A DNA stretch of 64,000 nt from Gracilaria vermiculophylla (lineage: Eukaryota > Rhodophyta > Florideophyceae > Gracilariales > Gracilariaceae). Positions 32,610-43,844 of the stretch are shown one piece after another. Every line of letters begins with the position of its first letter. The first letter of the stretch is position 1. The notes under the pieces are model-generated. The model made no database searches. It was not told where the DNA came from and saw only the letters and a list, made by a program, of their open reading frames with translations. The DNA is taken from assembly GCA_019155205.2 (NCBI GenBank), contig JAHNZQ020000049.1, positions 2,090,653 through 2,154,652 on the forward strand, read 5' to 3'. The position numbers were made by a program, and so were the translations under genes.

Positions 32610-33826
32610 ATGGACAACTCCAATGATGATATGCAAACGGCCATCGCCTTTATGGCTCAGATAACGGCGCAACAACACCATATTTCCCAGTTGCTTGCGG
32701 CATCCAACACAGCCGCGCAAGCCTACCACCATCGCCAAGAAGATAATAAAAGTGACGATGAAACAGACTCCAAACAATTTCTCGGCCGAGGTTACACCCG
32801 GTACAACAAAAAGGCAACATACGTAAGGCGTGAACCAACAGATTTTTATCGCTTTATACGTTACAAAGATGCCGACATCAATGTTTTACAGAAGATAACG
32901 CATCTCACAGCCTCTGATTTTGATGCTTTGCACAGTATTGTAGAACCTGAACTCAGCAAACCGTTCAACGTATTTGGAAGGTTTGACGAAAATGGACAAA
33001 GAGTAGCACGGAGAAGGAAGTTTAACACTAAGGAGCTGCTTTTCATATTATTCGATGTGGATGGGGGTTCCAATAAAGGGGGACAGGGTTTGGAGCATAT
33101 GTTATTGCAGTATGGCTGTTCTATCGCAAGCCTTTCAAGCTATTTCCGGTATGCATTTTTTGCCGTACCTAAGTCCCTGGATGCTATATGTCCAAAACGT
33201 GTACGGTAGCCAAATGAAGAGGTAAGACACTGAATGGAAGGTCTCATTATAGGTTTTCCGTCATGCATTTTCTTCATTGACGGCAAAAAACCAGACGATG
33301 GAGACCTAAAGAGAACGGGGAGCAAGAAAGGGCGTACGATGGATACAAGAAAGCACATTGCTTTGCTTTGCTAGTGTTTTGAGACCTCTTTGGTGGCTTC
33401 ATAAGGGTAGAGATTACGGACCACGGAGCAGAATCCGATCGTAATCTTTATATGGGTTCGGAAGAGTACCAAAACAGAGCGCTCTATCTCTCAAGCGGGC
33501 AACATGGTAAGGCCGATATGGGGTTTGCAGGGGACGGAAAGCTAGTTGTGCCTTACAAACGCAATGAAAGCACATCGTGGTTCTACAGGTCGCAGCACAA
33601 CAAGGAGGTTCGCAAGCAGAGAATGGTGAACGAGTGGGGCATAGGCTTTATAAACAATCGGTACAGACTGTTCCTTGGCAGGTGGCCATTCGAATCGGAT
33701 CTGTTTCCGATTGCTTATCGTGCCGTCGCGATGGTATCAAATTGGCATTTTGAAAGGCATTGTTACGCGCTGCAAACGAGAGAGAGGTATCTTGCAAAGC
33801 TTGACAGGGTCGATAAAAACAAATGA
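32610..33826 (+). pseudogene. Harbinger/PIF transposase, interrupted
   Basis: The first 200 codons (32610-33206) form a clean frame: an acidic/Gln-rich start (MDNSNDDMQTAIAF), then FYRFIRYKDADI, and RRRKFNTKELLFILFDVDGG, the conserved helix region before the first DDE residue. A stop at 33207 and frame changes follow. At 33235-33365 GLIIGFPSCIFFIDGKKPDD resembles the P...I.F.DGT strand carrying a catalytic Asp. At 33510-33780 the C-terminus is readable in one frame: GFAGDGKLVVPYKR and EWGIGFINNRYRLFLGRW, matching the family's LVVPYK..E... E..IG..K.RF..f. block with the last acidic residue. At least two lesions make it non-functional unless they reflect introns. Confidence 0.65.
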
Positions 33827-34103
33827 GAATGATACTGCGGGTTTTCACGCGGCGTTGCGCGCTCTGCGCGCGGTCACCTTCGGCTTTCTTCGCTGCGGAA
33901 TCGGCGTGCGCGCAGAGCGTGCAACGCCTCCCTACGGGTCGGATATATTCTCGTCTTTTTGCGCCGCTTCGGCGCTCTCTAGCATCGTGTTGGTGGACTT
34001 GTCAGCAACAGTTGGCTCCTTGGCCAGCAAGGAATCATCAATTTCTAAGTGTTCGACGGAGAAAGCTGGAGGCATAGAGTTCCGGAGTTGAGACATGGGA
34101 CGG

Positions 34104-34941
34104 TTATTTTTTTGCGTACAAGGCGAGAAACGCTCCGAACTGCTCAGTATGCCTCGCGTCAACGGTTGCACTGGCTATCGCGGCGTTCAAGCTCATCGTT
34201 TGCACTTTCAGACGCTGTCTGTCTGTAGCGTGACGTTCTTGTAAACGTTTCTTTTTTGCCTCTTCTCTTCCTTTCTTCTCTGCTTCGTAGTCCAGCTTTT
34301 GCTTGGCCAAGCGTTGAGCTTTTTCTCTTCGAGACTCCTTACGGCGAGTGAGAACGTTACCAGCACTATCATCAGAACATATTACCTTCTTCTCGGCTTC
34401 GATCTTGTAATCAAGAAGTGCTTCATCCAAAAGGTGCTGCACGTCACCCTCCTTACCTCCGGGTGTAACTGCCGCGGTAACTATTCCATCCTCTCCATCT
34501 AAATCGCACCTGCTTTAAAGCAGTTGACGCGATGTATGTTACATTGAGAGGCGTTATCGATGCCGTGTACGTTCTGCGCCACGCCATTCCATACATAGAT
34601 TGCTGATGAAGCAAGTCCTGATCGTTGATATGGCGCTGCATAGCGCTGGTGGCCACACCGGCGCATATCTTCTCTAACATCTTTCCTTTCTATGTGGGTG
34701 CTCCCCGTTCCGTAAGCTGTTGAAGAAGCCAGCACTTATCTATATTGATTGGCACGAAGCGAGTGGTCGGTGATGTGTTTGCTGCCTTGCCTGTAGGCGC
34801 GGGTGCTTGAGAAACGACACCGTTTTGCAGCAATTTGGGTGACGGGGAGGGTTGTTGGGAGGGCTCGGTGTCGGGAGAGGCTGCCGTACTGCCATCGAGC
34901 GTTTGGGGTTGGCAAGAAAGATCGTCTTGTCGCGAGACCAT
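34104..34941 (-). pseudogene. Harbinger accessory (Myb/SANT-like) protein, frame-shifted
   Basis: On the minus strand an N-terminal piece starting at 34941 (Ser/Pro/Gln-rich, then FVPINIDKCWLLQQLTERG) ends at a stop near 34690. The sequence continues in other frames (KMLEKICAGVATSAMQRHIN) and ends in a 112-codon piece (34442-34104) starting MQHLLDEALLDYKIEAEKK, followed by a Lys/Arg/Glu-rich coiled coil. The order W-rich helix, then LLDE..LDY, then charged tail is like the second protein of Harbinger elements, which helps the transposase bind DNA and enter the nucleus. Broken by at least two frame shifts. Confidence 0.45.
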
Positions 34942-35065
34942 GGCAGGAAGAAAATGGAACAGTTTCGATTTTGGAAAGTCGGGAGTCCCGCAGATAGCTC
35001 TGGGAAATTGTAGAAGGGCAGCGATCCCGTTGACTAAGATAACGGTCTCGGCGCTTATTTCAAAA

Positions 35066-36125
35066 TAGCACCATATCGGAACAAACGAACTTGTTTGTTC
35101 CTAATTGAAACTGGTTCCGGTGCACATGACTAAAATCTCATCAATATAGTTGCTAGATTCTTTAATTGAAAAGGCCTACTAGGCATGTATTTTTTGTGAC
35201 TATATACTTTGCACTAACAGTATCTCAAAAATACAGATTATCATCCCCAAAAACAATTTCCAATCAATTACGCATAAGAATGACAATAACGTATAAAATG
35301 GAAAAACATTCTTTCTACGGTCTTATCGCAAAAGAAGGTTGAGATAATGCGCTCTGAGTATAGACTGCAAAAATGGATACAAAGATTTTGTATTTTTATA
35401 ACAGCAGGAGTATATCTCAGACAACTTCAGCAGCCTATAACATTCAAACCACAAATTGAGAATAGAAATGCACGTTTTATATTCTAACATTTTTGTGCAG
35501 TTTCGTTTACGATATATGCCTTTCTTTGCCTGAAAAGGAACCATCTCGGAAAACGTTTTTGAAGAGTCACACTCAAAAAGACTATCGAACCATTATCTGC
35601 ATGTACTCATCACGTATATAATATGTTCATCACAGAAGTAATTTTATGCTTTAGGAGAATAACACAGCGGTTCACTTGTCTACAGTAATTGTAAACTGTT
35701 TTGTAAAACTAACAATGATTGATATGCAGTTGCTTGCCGGTTTGTTTGAATTACTGTTAAACCCTATTGAAAATGTTTAAGAGTTATGGACTGGAATGAA
35801 TTTTGGGCAGCGCCGGCAAGTTCAAACAGTTTATTATATATATACTTCAATTAAAAGTTGTTGAAAAACTGTAAATATTTAAATGATCAAATGATACTCA
35901 AAGTCGACGCCAAAATGTTAAATTAGTGTAATTCAGTGAAAAGGAGCCAAAATCAATTAGTTTCGAATACAAAATGAACTTTGAATGAAAAATGTGTTGT
36001 GATTTTAAAAATGTTTTTGAACTTGAGATTTTTTGAAAATTGATATCTGTAGTACCACAGAAGCAAAATCGATGTTTTCGGACTCTGAATGGATCCGACC
36101 TTTGGTTGTCTGGTCAAAATGGTCT
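35066..36125. other. AT-rich intergenic sequence
   Basis: About 1 kb of AT-rich sequence with no supported gene, ending abruptly at the GC-rich edge of the second duplication copy near 36126. Confidence 0.45.
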
Positions 36126-36610
36126 GCAGCGCAGAATTGCCCCTCCACCCGCGCCACGCGTCCGCGCGTCGTCATCAGCTCGTCGCCGCCGCTGGAACCC
36201 TACCCACGCCTTGACGCCGCCGTCGCCGCTGCCACCGACATGCAGCGCTGAATTGCTCTTGCACCCGCCCCGGGCGCTCGCCCGCTGCCAACCGCTCGTC
36301 GACGCCCCTGCAACCCTACCCGCGCCTCGCTGCCGCCGCTGCCACCGCCACCGCCAGCCCGGTCGCCCGCCGCGCCACGCCGCGCCCGTTCCACACGCGC
36401 GCGCACTGGATCTCGTCCGGCCGCACCCGCCGCGATGGCCGCTGCGACGGCTGCGCCGCGCGCCGCTCGCGGCAGAATCGTTGCCGCGCCGCATCGGTGA
36501 GCGCGCCGCCGTCGCGCGCCCTGTGTAAGTGGGCCCCGCCCGCCGCGGACGCCGCCTCCGCCTCCGCCTCCGCCTCCGCCTCCGCCTCCGCCTCCGCCGT
36601 CGTCGCCGCC

Positions 36611-36619
36611 GTAAAAGGC
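36611..36619 (+). promoter_or_regulatory. TATA-like box of Cys-rich gene 2
   Basis: GTAAAAGGC, in the position equivalent to CTTAAAAGG of gene 1. By analogy the start codon would be about 70 bp downstream, in or just before the assembly gap. Confidence 0.4.
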
Positions 36620-36702
36620 GTCGCCCGCCGCGGCGGCTGCACTCGCCACGACCGTCACACTCGCCACAACCGTCGCACTCGCCACGACCGCCACACTCGC
36701 CG

Positions 36703-36802
36703 NNNNNNNNNNNNNNNNNNNNNNNNNNNNNNNNNNNNNNNNNNNNNNNNNNNNNNNNNNNNNNNNNNNNNNNNNNNNNNNNNNNNNNNNNNNNNNNNNN
36801 NN
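36703..36802. other. Assembly gap (100 N)
   Basis: Exactly 100 N, the usual placeholder for a gap of unknown size. It hides the start codon, signal peptide and an unknown number of modules of the Cys-rich gene. Collapse of the 216-bp tandem repeats is the likely cause. Confidence 0.98.
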
Positions 36803-37660
36803 GCGATGCCTGCTCGTCGAACTTTGACTGCAGCACGAAGCTGTGCGCGTCTGGGAAATGCATCTTTGATACCGTCGAGTCCAAGGTCAAGTGCGGGCTG
36901 CTCAAGGCGGAGTGCGAGCCATGTGCAAAGAACACGGAGTGCGCGCAAGGCAAGTGCTGGGGCGGGAAGTGCACCGACGGTTCTGACGCTTCCTTGAAGA
37001 GGTGCTTTGCCGCTGAATGCGACGCATGCTCGTCAGACTTCGAGTGCAGTACCAGGCTGTGCGCGTCTGGGAAATGCATCTTTGATACCGTCGAGTCCAA
37101 GGTCAAGTGCGGGCTGCTCAAGGCGGAGTGCGAGCCGTGCTCAACGGGCACGGAGTGCGTGCAAGGCAAGTGCTGGGGCGGGAAATGCACAGATGATTCT
37201 GACGCTTCTTTGAAGAGGTGCTTTGCCGCCGAATGCGATGCCTGCTCGTCGAACTTTGACTGCAGCACGAAGCTGTGCGCGTCTGGGAAATGCATCTTTG
37301 ATACTGTCGAATCCAAGGTCAAGTGCGGGCTGCTCAAGGCGGAGTGCGAGCCATGTGCGAAGAACACGGAGTGCGCGCAAGGCAAGTGCTGGGGCGGGAA
37401 GTGCACAGATGATTCTGACGCTTCTTTGAAGAGGTGCTTTGCCGCCGAATGCGACGCCTGCTCGTCGAACTTTGACTGCAGCACGAAGCTGTGCGCGTCT
37501 GGGAAATGCATCTTTGATACCGTCGAGTCCAAGGTCAAGTGCGGGCTGCTCAAGGCGGAGTGCGAGCCATGTGCAAAGAGCACGGAGTGCGCGCAAGGCA
37601 AGTGCTGGGGCGGGAAGTGCACCGACGGTTCTGACGCTTCCTTGAAGAGGTGCTTTGCGG
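36803..37660 (+). repeat. 216-bp tandem repeat encoding A-B module pairs
   Basis: Four copies, with copy boundaries at about 37007, 37223 and 37439, exactly 216 bp (72 codons) apart, so the frame is kept. The second copy (about 37007-37222) is the most diverged, with SSDFECSTRL and STGTEC in place of SSNFDCSTKL and AKNTEC. The others are almost identical, pointing to recent expansion or gene conversion. Confidence 0.95.
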
Positions 37661-37851
37661 CCGAATGTGCGCCGTGCTCGTCGGACTTTGATTGCAGCAC
37701 GAAGAGATGCAAGGCGCACAAGTGCGTGTTTCCCACGCGCGCGTCGCTGATCAAATGTTTCAAAAAGCAGAAAGGTGGCGACGGCGATGATGACGATGAC
37801 GATGGCAAAGGTGACGACAGCGACAGCGACAGCGACAGCGACAAGTACTGA
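36803..37851 (+). CDS. Secreted multi-module Cys-rich protein, 5' end in gap
   Basis: 349 codons visible, open from the gap edge to the TGA at 37849-37851. It consists of alternating six-cysteine modules with the same spacing as gene 1 (C-x2-C-x5-C-x4-C-x4-C-x10-C). Type A contains LCASGKCIFDTVESKVKC; type B contains GKCWGGKCTDxSDASLKRC. Four A-B pairs are visible (the first A cut by the gap), linked by CGLLKAEC and CFAAEC. A final module (KCKAHKCVFPT) and a short Asp/Ser-Asp tail, nearly identical to the end of gene 1, follow. No type A module is seen in gene 1. The function is unknown; an extracellular, disulphide-rich, possibly calcium-binding or structural role is inferred. The N-terminus, presumably a signal peptide, is not visible. 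Confidence 0.75.
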
Positions 37852-40320
37852 ATGTTGAAAACAGGAAAGGCGTCTCGCTGCAGCATCGCAATCAACAGTA
37901 CGAACGCATACGGCTCGTTGGCTCGGAAATGATTTCCTGCCGCGTGTGGGGCGCCTGCATTTGGGTGCAGTTCAAGAAGATGCGACATTTGCGTGTTGTG
38001 TTTTTAATGCCTTCGGTCTAACGCGATGTGTTCCCCCCTTAATACATAGCTGCTATTGCCTTTTGACTGCCAGCTGCTGTCCCAAGGCAAAAGCCCATTG
38101 CATAAATAAAAGCTTGTGGTAGCAACCGTCAAAGTGTGTGTCGCATTGCAACTAGTGGCGTGAACCCCTTGTGACGCACGACAGTGCACCAACATTGAGC
38201 TTCCGCCATCAGCTACGGCGTTCTGTCTCCTGTTGTGACATAGAGCTCCATGTTGACAGAAACCTAGGCTTGTATGCTACCCCTATCTTGGTTGTCACCA
38301 GTAGCTGCATTGATTCCTTTCAGTGCCTTTGAGAGTAGGGAAGTCAGACTTTGGAGAAATCTTGACGAGACGCTCTTTTGAGTTCCGCGTCTCAACGACG
38401 TCGGTCTGTTTTACACTGCTGAAACATGAACCTAATCTGATGGAATCCAGATTGTTGTCGTTTATTGCAATTCTCATTCTGATCGCAATCACAAGAAACC
38501 ATCTCCCATCTTATCGCAATCTCTGTAATCCATCTTTGATCACACCTGTCAACGACTTGATGCCACGGGACAGATAATTTACGGTCCAAAAACCCAAATC
38601 TATTTCAACAATCAATCAGTTTTACACCATGCATGAATTACTTTTGATGTGCAATTCATAAAGCAATGTTGCAATCGCGAATGGTTCACCACGTTAGAGA
38701 TGCCAATCTGATGGCGGAAAAACAACCGCAGCAATGTGTCAGGTAACTTAGCTGCTGATTGCAGTTTATATGCAACTGATGAAACCCATATTTTGGGTTC
38801 TGCATCGCCCTCTTTTCCGCTGAATTTTTAGCGTTCTTCGCTCCCATCTGTAAATAATTTGCAGAGTTGACTTTTGGTTTATGCTTCAACGACCGTTCAG
38901 TGTACTGGTTTGAATCACTCAAGTCAGGCGTGGATTCCGATTGATGGGATTGCAACTTGTCTGTTCACCTTAACATCACAGTCCGGATGGACTCTTTCTT
39001 TTATAGATAGCAATGAAAGGGCTGGGACTAGGTCCCCTCCTTCCATCGAATGGACGAAGAATTCAATTGATACTGATTTGTCTTATGTAACGGTTGTTGT
39101 CTTTGTAATGAAACAGACTTATAGACGTTTTTTTGTTCTTCAAGTAATGATGAGGTTAAACAACAGTCTTTCTTGAACAAACTGGATGAATAAAGACAGT
39201 TGGTCTAAAAACTGATATGCTACAGGCGCTGTACACGGATGAAAGCTGGAGGAGAAAGATGGCAACTCGGTGAAAGATGGTTTTTCTAGATGGCCATCCG
39301 AGAAAAGATAGCTTGTTAGGAGTGCATTTTGCTGGGTGATAGGAAGTGAAGATGGCAACTCTGATGCCATCGAATTGGACCGTTTCCTGATTCAAGCGGT
39401 TTCTTTTTCATTATTAGACAGTGACTGGTGTTTTTTTGAGTGAATGCAAAAGCAATGGCCTTCAACATGGCTTGGTTCCGGGAAGATGAAGTGCAAGCTC
39501 TTGTGATGGGTGGGAATGCGACTGTACGACAAAGTTAAACGGCTTCATTGTACCGTACCTATTTTTTTCAGACTGCGATGCAGATGACAATCTGATTTAA
39601 GATTGTCACTAATGATTACAATTTAAAGGAACATTTTCCTGAGCGATTGCAAGCGGATGGAAGATTTGTGACTTTATTTGCGATTGCAATCGGATGACAG
39701 ATTGAGATAAGGGATTGGTATCAAAAGTTGTTAAGAGTGTTTTTATGCCTGGCCTACAAAAAGTTGAAGGCATTGTTTGTTTAACGGCGGAACAAAAAAA
39801 ACAAGTTGGCAAAGGGTGGCGAAATTGACTCTTTTTCGCTTTTGATGGGAAGATTACAAATGTTTTTTCTCGTTTTTGCTCCAAGGATAAAAGGATACCA
39901 CTGGCGTTTCATGTGATTGGATGAGGCGCTTTAAAGCATTAATGATAAGGACAATGAGAACATGATGATTGCAATCAGTGGCTGGGGCTATCGATTGCAA
40001 TCACATTAATTGCAAAGCACTGTGGTCTGTACTGCAGGTGTTTGGCTTCCTGTCGCGCCGCATTTATAACAACGGTGAAAGGACGTCGTTCCTTGATGTG
40101 GTATGCTTTGCTTGTTTTGAATGCACACTGAGAGTCGAGAAGGACTGCGACCACGCGATGATGCGTTGCTCCAAAGCCAATGCTGGTTGACGACAGGCTT
40201 TGCACGGTCATGAGCACAGCAGCAGCAACAGGTCGCTCAAACTTGAGAAAGAACCGGCCGTTCTTGCAACTAGAGCACGCATACCATGAGAGGTAAGGTA
40301 CATTGCTTGTTTCTAGAAGG

Positions 40321-41455
40321 TGGCGTGGTCGCATTCGACCAAAACATTCACTTGCTTCGCTGATGCGAACACAGAGCGAGTCGGATCTGCGCGGGCCTCA
40401 TGGGGTCGCACTCGTCTGGCGCGCCCCCCACGCGTCATCCCGTCTGCATTGCGCACGAGCTTTGGTCTCCTGCACCCCCGACGTGCGCCTTTGCTCCGTT
40501 GTCTTTCTCGGTTCCTCAACGCAATGCTTCAGTTTCTACAAGCATGCGCTCTGCTGGGAGACGCGCTGGTACGACATGCATTTTTTTTTTTTACAAGGTG
40601 TCAACCTGCACATGTTCGGCAGCCGGTGCTCACGCGCCAGCCTTTGCGCGCAGCTCATTGCGCATTTTGTCGGCCGCTCAGGAAGACGGCGCGCATCCAA
40701 CGCGCGGTACGGTGGCCCTGTCGCGCTCTAGTACAAGCGCATAAGCTGCGCCCGCCCGCGGTGCGCAGTCGTGCCGGCGCGTTTGCGCGCTCGAGCGGCG
40801 CGTTGCTTCGCGGGGAAGCAGTGCAGTGCGCTGCGATCAGTTGTGATCGCGCGCGGGGTGTGCAAGCGGGCGCATGCTGCGCGCACAGCGGTGGCGCGCT
40901 TGCGAAAAGCGCCGACGCTACCACCAGCTGAGACAGCAACAGAGGTTGGCACCGAGCGGCGGCCACAGCTGACACCGTCACCCATCGAAAGGTGGCATGC
41001 ATGCCGCACGTGCTTCCTAACGGGCGCCGGAGCGCGGCTGACGGCGGTCAACGCCGCCCGCGCCGTGCCGCGCTGATTGCGCAGACCGCTCAGCACGGGG
41101 GGCACCCCAGCGGCGGCGGCACGCAGCGGCAGCGCGGCCGCCGTCAGCGATATCACTGCGGCCCCGCTGCCGGCGCCAATTCGTCGCGCCGCCACCAACC
41201 ACGCGCGCCGATTTCTCCGCCGCCACCTCCTATCATTACGTCTGTCGTGCACGGCGGGGAGTCAGTGCGTGCGCGCGCCGCGCCGCGCCGCGCCGCCCCG
41301 CGCCGCGTCGTGACGCTGCCCCCATTTCGCGCTCGCGTTCCCCCTCCGCTCGCGCCCGCGGCCGCCGTCTTCCACGCCGCCTCGCTGCCGTACCCCTAAA
41401 CCCCAGGGGCTCCGCGATAACGTGCAGTCCTGTGCACTGTATGCCGCGCGCTTTG
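40321..41455. other. GC-rich intergenic region upstream of Kazal-like gene
   Basis: GC-rich sequence with open frames in most frames on both strands, none with a recognisable domain or signal peptide. A run of T lies near 40585. It probably contains promoter elements of the gene at 41536. Confidence 0.35.
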
Positions 41456-41459
41456 CGCG

Positions 41460-41467
41460 CTTATAAG
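41460..41467 (+). promoter_or_regulatory. TATA box of Kazal-like gene
   Basis: CTTATAAG, the only AT-rich octamer in its neighbourhood, sits about 70 bp before the ATG at 41536, at a spacing very close to that of the Cys-rich gene boxes. Confidence 0.55.
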
Positions 41468-41535
41468 CTCCGCACCACGCGCCGACGCACCGCCGGTGCA
41501 CTCGCGCCTGACGTCCCACAACGCCGCGCGACGCC

Positions 41536-42378
41536 ATGAAGGTTGCCACATTCGCCACCATCTGCCTCGGCTTCCTTGCCCACGTCTGCTTCGCCCGCTA
41601 TCAGCGTGTGCTCCCGCCGTTCCCCATAACCTGCGAAATCTTTCGCTGCCGCGCCGGCGAGGTGTGCGTCGAAACCGACACCACGCCGCAATGCGTGCCG
41701 GCGCGCGCCGCGCCCTTGCTGTTCCCGACGCCCGCGCCGACGCCGTGCGGCGCCACCGAGTGCACCGGCGGTGACATCTGCGTCACCAACTCCGAGGGCC
41801 CCACGTGCGTGCCGGAAACCGCCCCGATCTTGGACACGCCCGACCCCGACCTCGAGCCGGACGCGTCGCCGGAGCCGCCCGCCGCCACGTGCGCCGACCT
41901 CTTGTGCGCGCCCGACGAGTTCTGCATCGAGACGCTGGGCGGCCCGCTCTGCAGGCCGGACACTGGCTGCGCCGCCGTCACCTGCCTCGGGGGCAGCATC
42001 TGCGTCGTGACGCCGACCGGCCCGGAGTGCCAGCCGGCCGCCGCGCCGGCGCCGGCGCCGGCGCCGCCCACGCCGCCGCCCGGCGCCGCGCTGGACCCGG
42101 CGCCGTGCCTGTGCATCCAGGTGTTCGACCCGGTGTGCTGCCGCTTCGCGGACGGCGACGTGCGCACGACGGGCAACGCGTGCGAGTGCAACGGCTGCGA
42201 CGCGCGCAACGAGGTCGTCGCGCGCGGCGAGTGTGCGCCCGCCGCGTGCGCGTGCCCCATGGTGGCGGACCCGGTGTGCTGCCAGTCGCCGTCCGGCATC
42301 GGCACCAAGATGAACTCGTGCGCGTGCGCGTGCGAGTCGGGCAGGGTTGTGCGGCTGGGCGCGTGCCCCTCCGTGTGA
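41536..42378 (+). CDS. Secreted Cys-rich protein: four follistatin-like modules and two Kazal-like modules
   Basis: A 280-residue protein. Residues 1-20 are a clear signal peptide (MKVATFATICLGFLAHVCFA). Four short modules follow with the pattern C-x3-4-C-x5-C-x8-C (for example CRAGEVCVETDTTPQC and CLGGSICVVTPTGPEC), separated by Pro/Ala/Asp-rich linkers, like the EGF-like half of follistatin domains. Two modules of the form C-x-C-x6-8-CC...ACxC..C...C follow (CLCIQVFDPVCC, then GNACECNGC; and CACPMVADPVCC, then NSCACAC), resembling non-classical Kazal domains. Such proteins may inhibit serine proteases or bind matrix; neither is shown. There is no transmembrane segment or anchor. A decayed paralogue lies 1.1 kb downstream on the same strand. 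Confidence 0.75.
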   Translation: MKVATFATICLGFLAHVCFARYQRVLPPFPITCEIFRCRAGEVCVETDTTPQCVPARAAPLLFPTPAPTPCGATECTGGDICVTNSEGPTCVPETAPILDTPDPDLEPDASPEPPAATCADLLCAPDEFCIETLGGPLCRPDTGCAAVTCLGGSICVVTPTGPECQPAAAPAPAPAPPTPPPGAALDPAPCLCIQVFDPVCCRFADGDVRTTGNACECNGCDARNEVVARGECAPAACACPMVADPVCCQSPSGIGTKMNSCACACESGRVVRLGACPSV

Positions 42379-43481
42379 TCTCCCGGGCGCGTGTGCGCTC
42401 TGTGCGCCGGTTGGGTGCCGGGAGGCGGGCGCGGCGCCAGAGGCGCGTGGTGCCGGCCGTGGCTGCCGCCTTGCTGCTGGATGCGCTCTCGCGAGTCAAA
42501 GCGCCACTGCTTTTGCATACGAGTTGCATGACATTGCGTTTGTGCGCGAGTGCTCTGGCTTGGTCGTCGCTCGCCGACATATGCTTCGCCTTTCTCCATG
42601 CGGCCGCGTTGCAGGCGCCGCAACTGCTGGCGCGGCTGTGTTGCACGTCGCCGTGCGGCGGCGCACACCGCCACCCTTTGTCGCGCTGCTCGCAGCAATG
42701 TGCACGTAAACGCAATCACCATCTGCACAGCTTTCTGTGCAAAAGATGCTTCAAAAGTGCCCGCGGCGAGCGAGCACGTAGTGCGCCGCGAGCGAGCGGC
42801 TGCGCGTTTGCGTGCAACGCGCGAACAACGATCCACTCGGCGGGGAACAATGCGCCCTGCATCTGCTTTTGTTTTTTATTGCTTGAATGTTTGGCGCTCA
42901 GGGCAGCGAGCATGCGAATGACGCCCGACGCATTTACCGATCAACAACGATGCTGCACATCTTTGTATCGTTGGCATCTTCTTAACGGTCTTTCAATCCG
43001 TTAGCATTTTCAATTTCTACGCTTTAACGACCTTAGTGCTGCAATCTTTCGATGTTTTTGCCACTTCCACACCGCCGCATCACGCTGCTCGCTTGCTTGC
43101 CACCGGGCAAGACAAGGTGTGAATTCACGTCTACTGTCGTCCACTTCAGTAACGGAAGCGCCCTTTCGAATAAAGCAATTGGTTCGTGCCTTTCTGGCAC
43201 GGCGCCCGCTGCCTTTGTCGTTGGCGTGAATTATTCGCACACACCCCCTCGATTCATTCAATTAGCCTGTGTCGAAGCGTTGCCGCTCGCCTTTAGTGCC
43301 CATATTCCTTCAGCTGTCCTGATTACGCTTCTGCACAAAATGAACGTGGGCGACTATCATACCCTGCTCGCACAGGTCGAACAGTGTGCAGGTCACTTCT
43401 TCTACCTCGACAACAACCCGTGGAACGACCGACCTTTGTTTTTCGAATTGCACTCGCTAAAATAGCTTCATTGCCGAGAAC
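42379..43481. other. Spacer between the two Kazal-like paralogues
   Basis: GC-rich near the first gene and AT-richer after 42850. Open frames such as 43052-43465 (137 codons) have mixed, unbiased amino-acid use and no motif, so I do not call them. Confidence 0.35.
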
Positions 43482-43801
43482 ATGACGTGCAGCAGCTTTT
43501 CAGCGCTCACGTTCCTCTCGCTCATCTCCAAAGGCATTGCGAGCGCGGCGCCGTCGACGGCTCCGCCCTCAAAAAGCTGTGCTCTCATTCACTCCCGCGC
43601 TGGCTACACCTGCGTTCACATTCACGGGTGAGCTCGATGCATTCCTCTGCGCGAAGAAGCAATCGAATCCTTCGAGGACCCAGCAAGCCAGTGCACTGCA
43701 CTGAAAAACTGCTCGCAGTCGGAATGCATGGCTGATGAAATCTGGATCGAGACACTGTCCGATCCAAAATGCCGACTAGCAAGCATCGGTGCCACGACAC
43801 T

Positions 43802-43844
<43 letters not shown>

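Larger units (their letters stand above)
32560..35065. mobile_element. Harbinger/PIF element with two convergent genes
   Basis: Contains a Harbinger-type transposase relic on the + strand (32610-33826) and a Lys/Glu-rich accessory gene on the minus strand (34104-34941). This is the standard two-gene make-up of Harbinger elements. It directly abuts the piggyBac element on its left. Exact ends and 3-bp target duplications could not be fixed by eye. Confidence 0.55.
36126..40320 (+). repeat. Segmental duplication, copy 2 (expanded Cys-rich gene plus 3' flank)
   Basis: Direct-orientation partner of 7330-11200. The upstream array is shortened to two GAATTGC landmarks. The gene body has grown by 216-bp repeats. 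The 3' flank is colinear: the shared phrase GACTGCCAGCTGCTGTC occurs in both, as do the Cys-gene 3' UTR, the 38590-39115 block and the 39560-40290 block. The 39120-39560 segment replaces different sequence in copy 1. Confidence 0.85.

Noticed and set aside
34371..34442. Possible CRISPR or other prokaryotic features
   Set aside because: Tandem repeats in the window are minisatellites, coding repeats or microsatellites. None has regularly spaced short direct repeats with unique spacers, and the genes are eukaryotic.
43052..43465. 137-codon + strand frame between the Kazal-like paralogues
   Set aside because: No signal peptide, domain, repeat or promoter, and ordinary composition; chance or UTR sequence is more likely.
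43629..43631. TGA read as selenocysteine
   Set aside because: The aligned residue in the intact paralogue is Thr, not Cys, and I saw no SECIS-like element; nonsense mutation, error or splicing is more likely.
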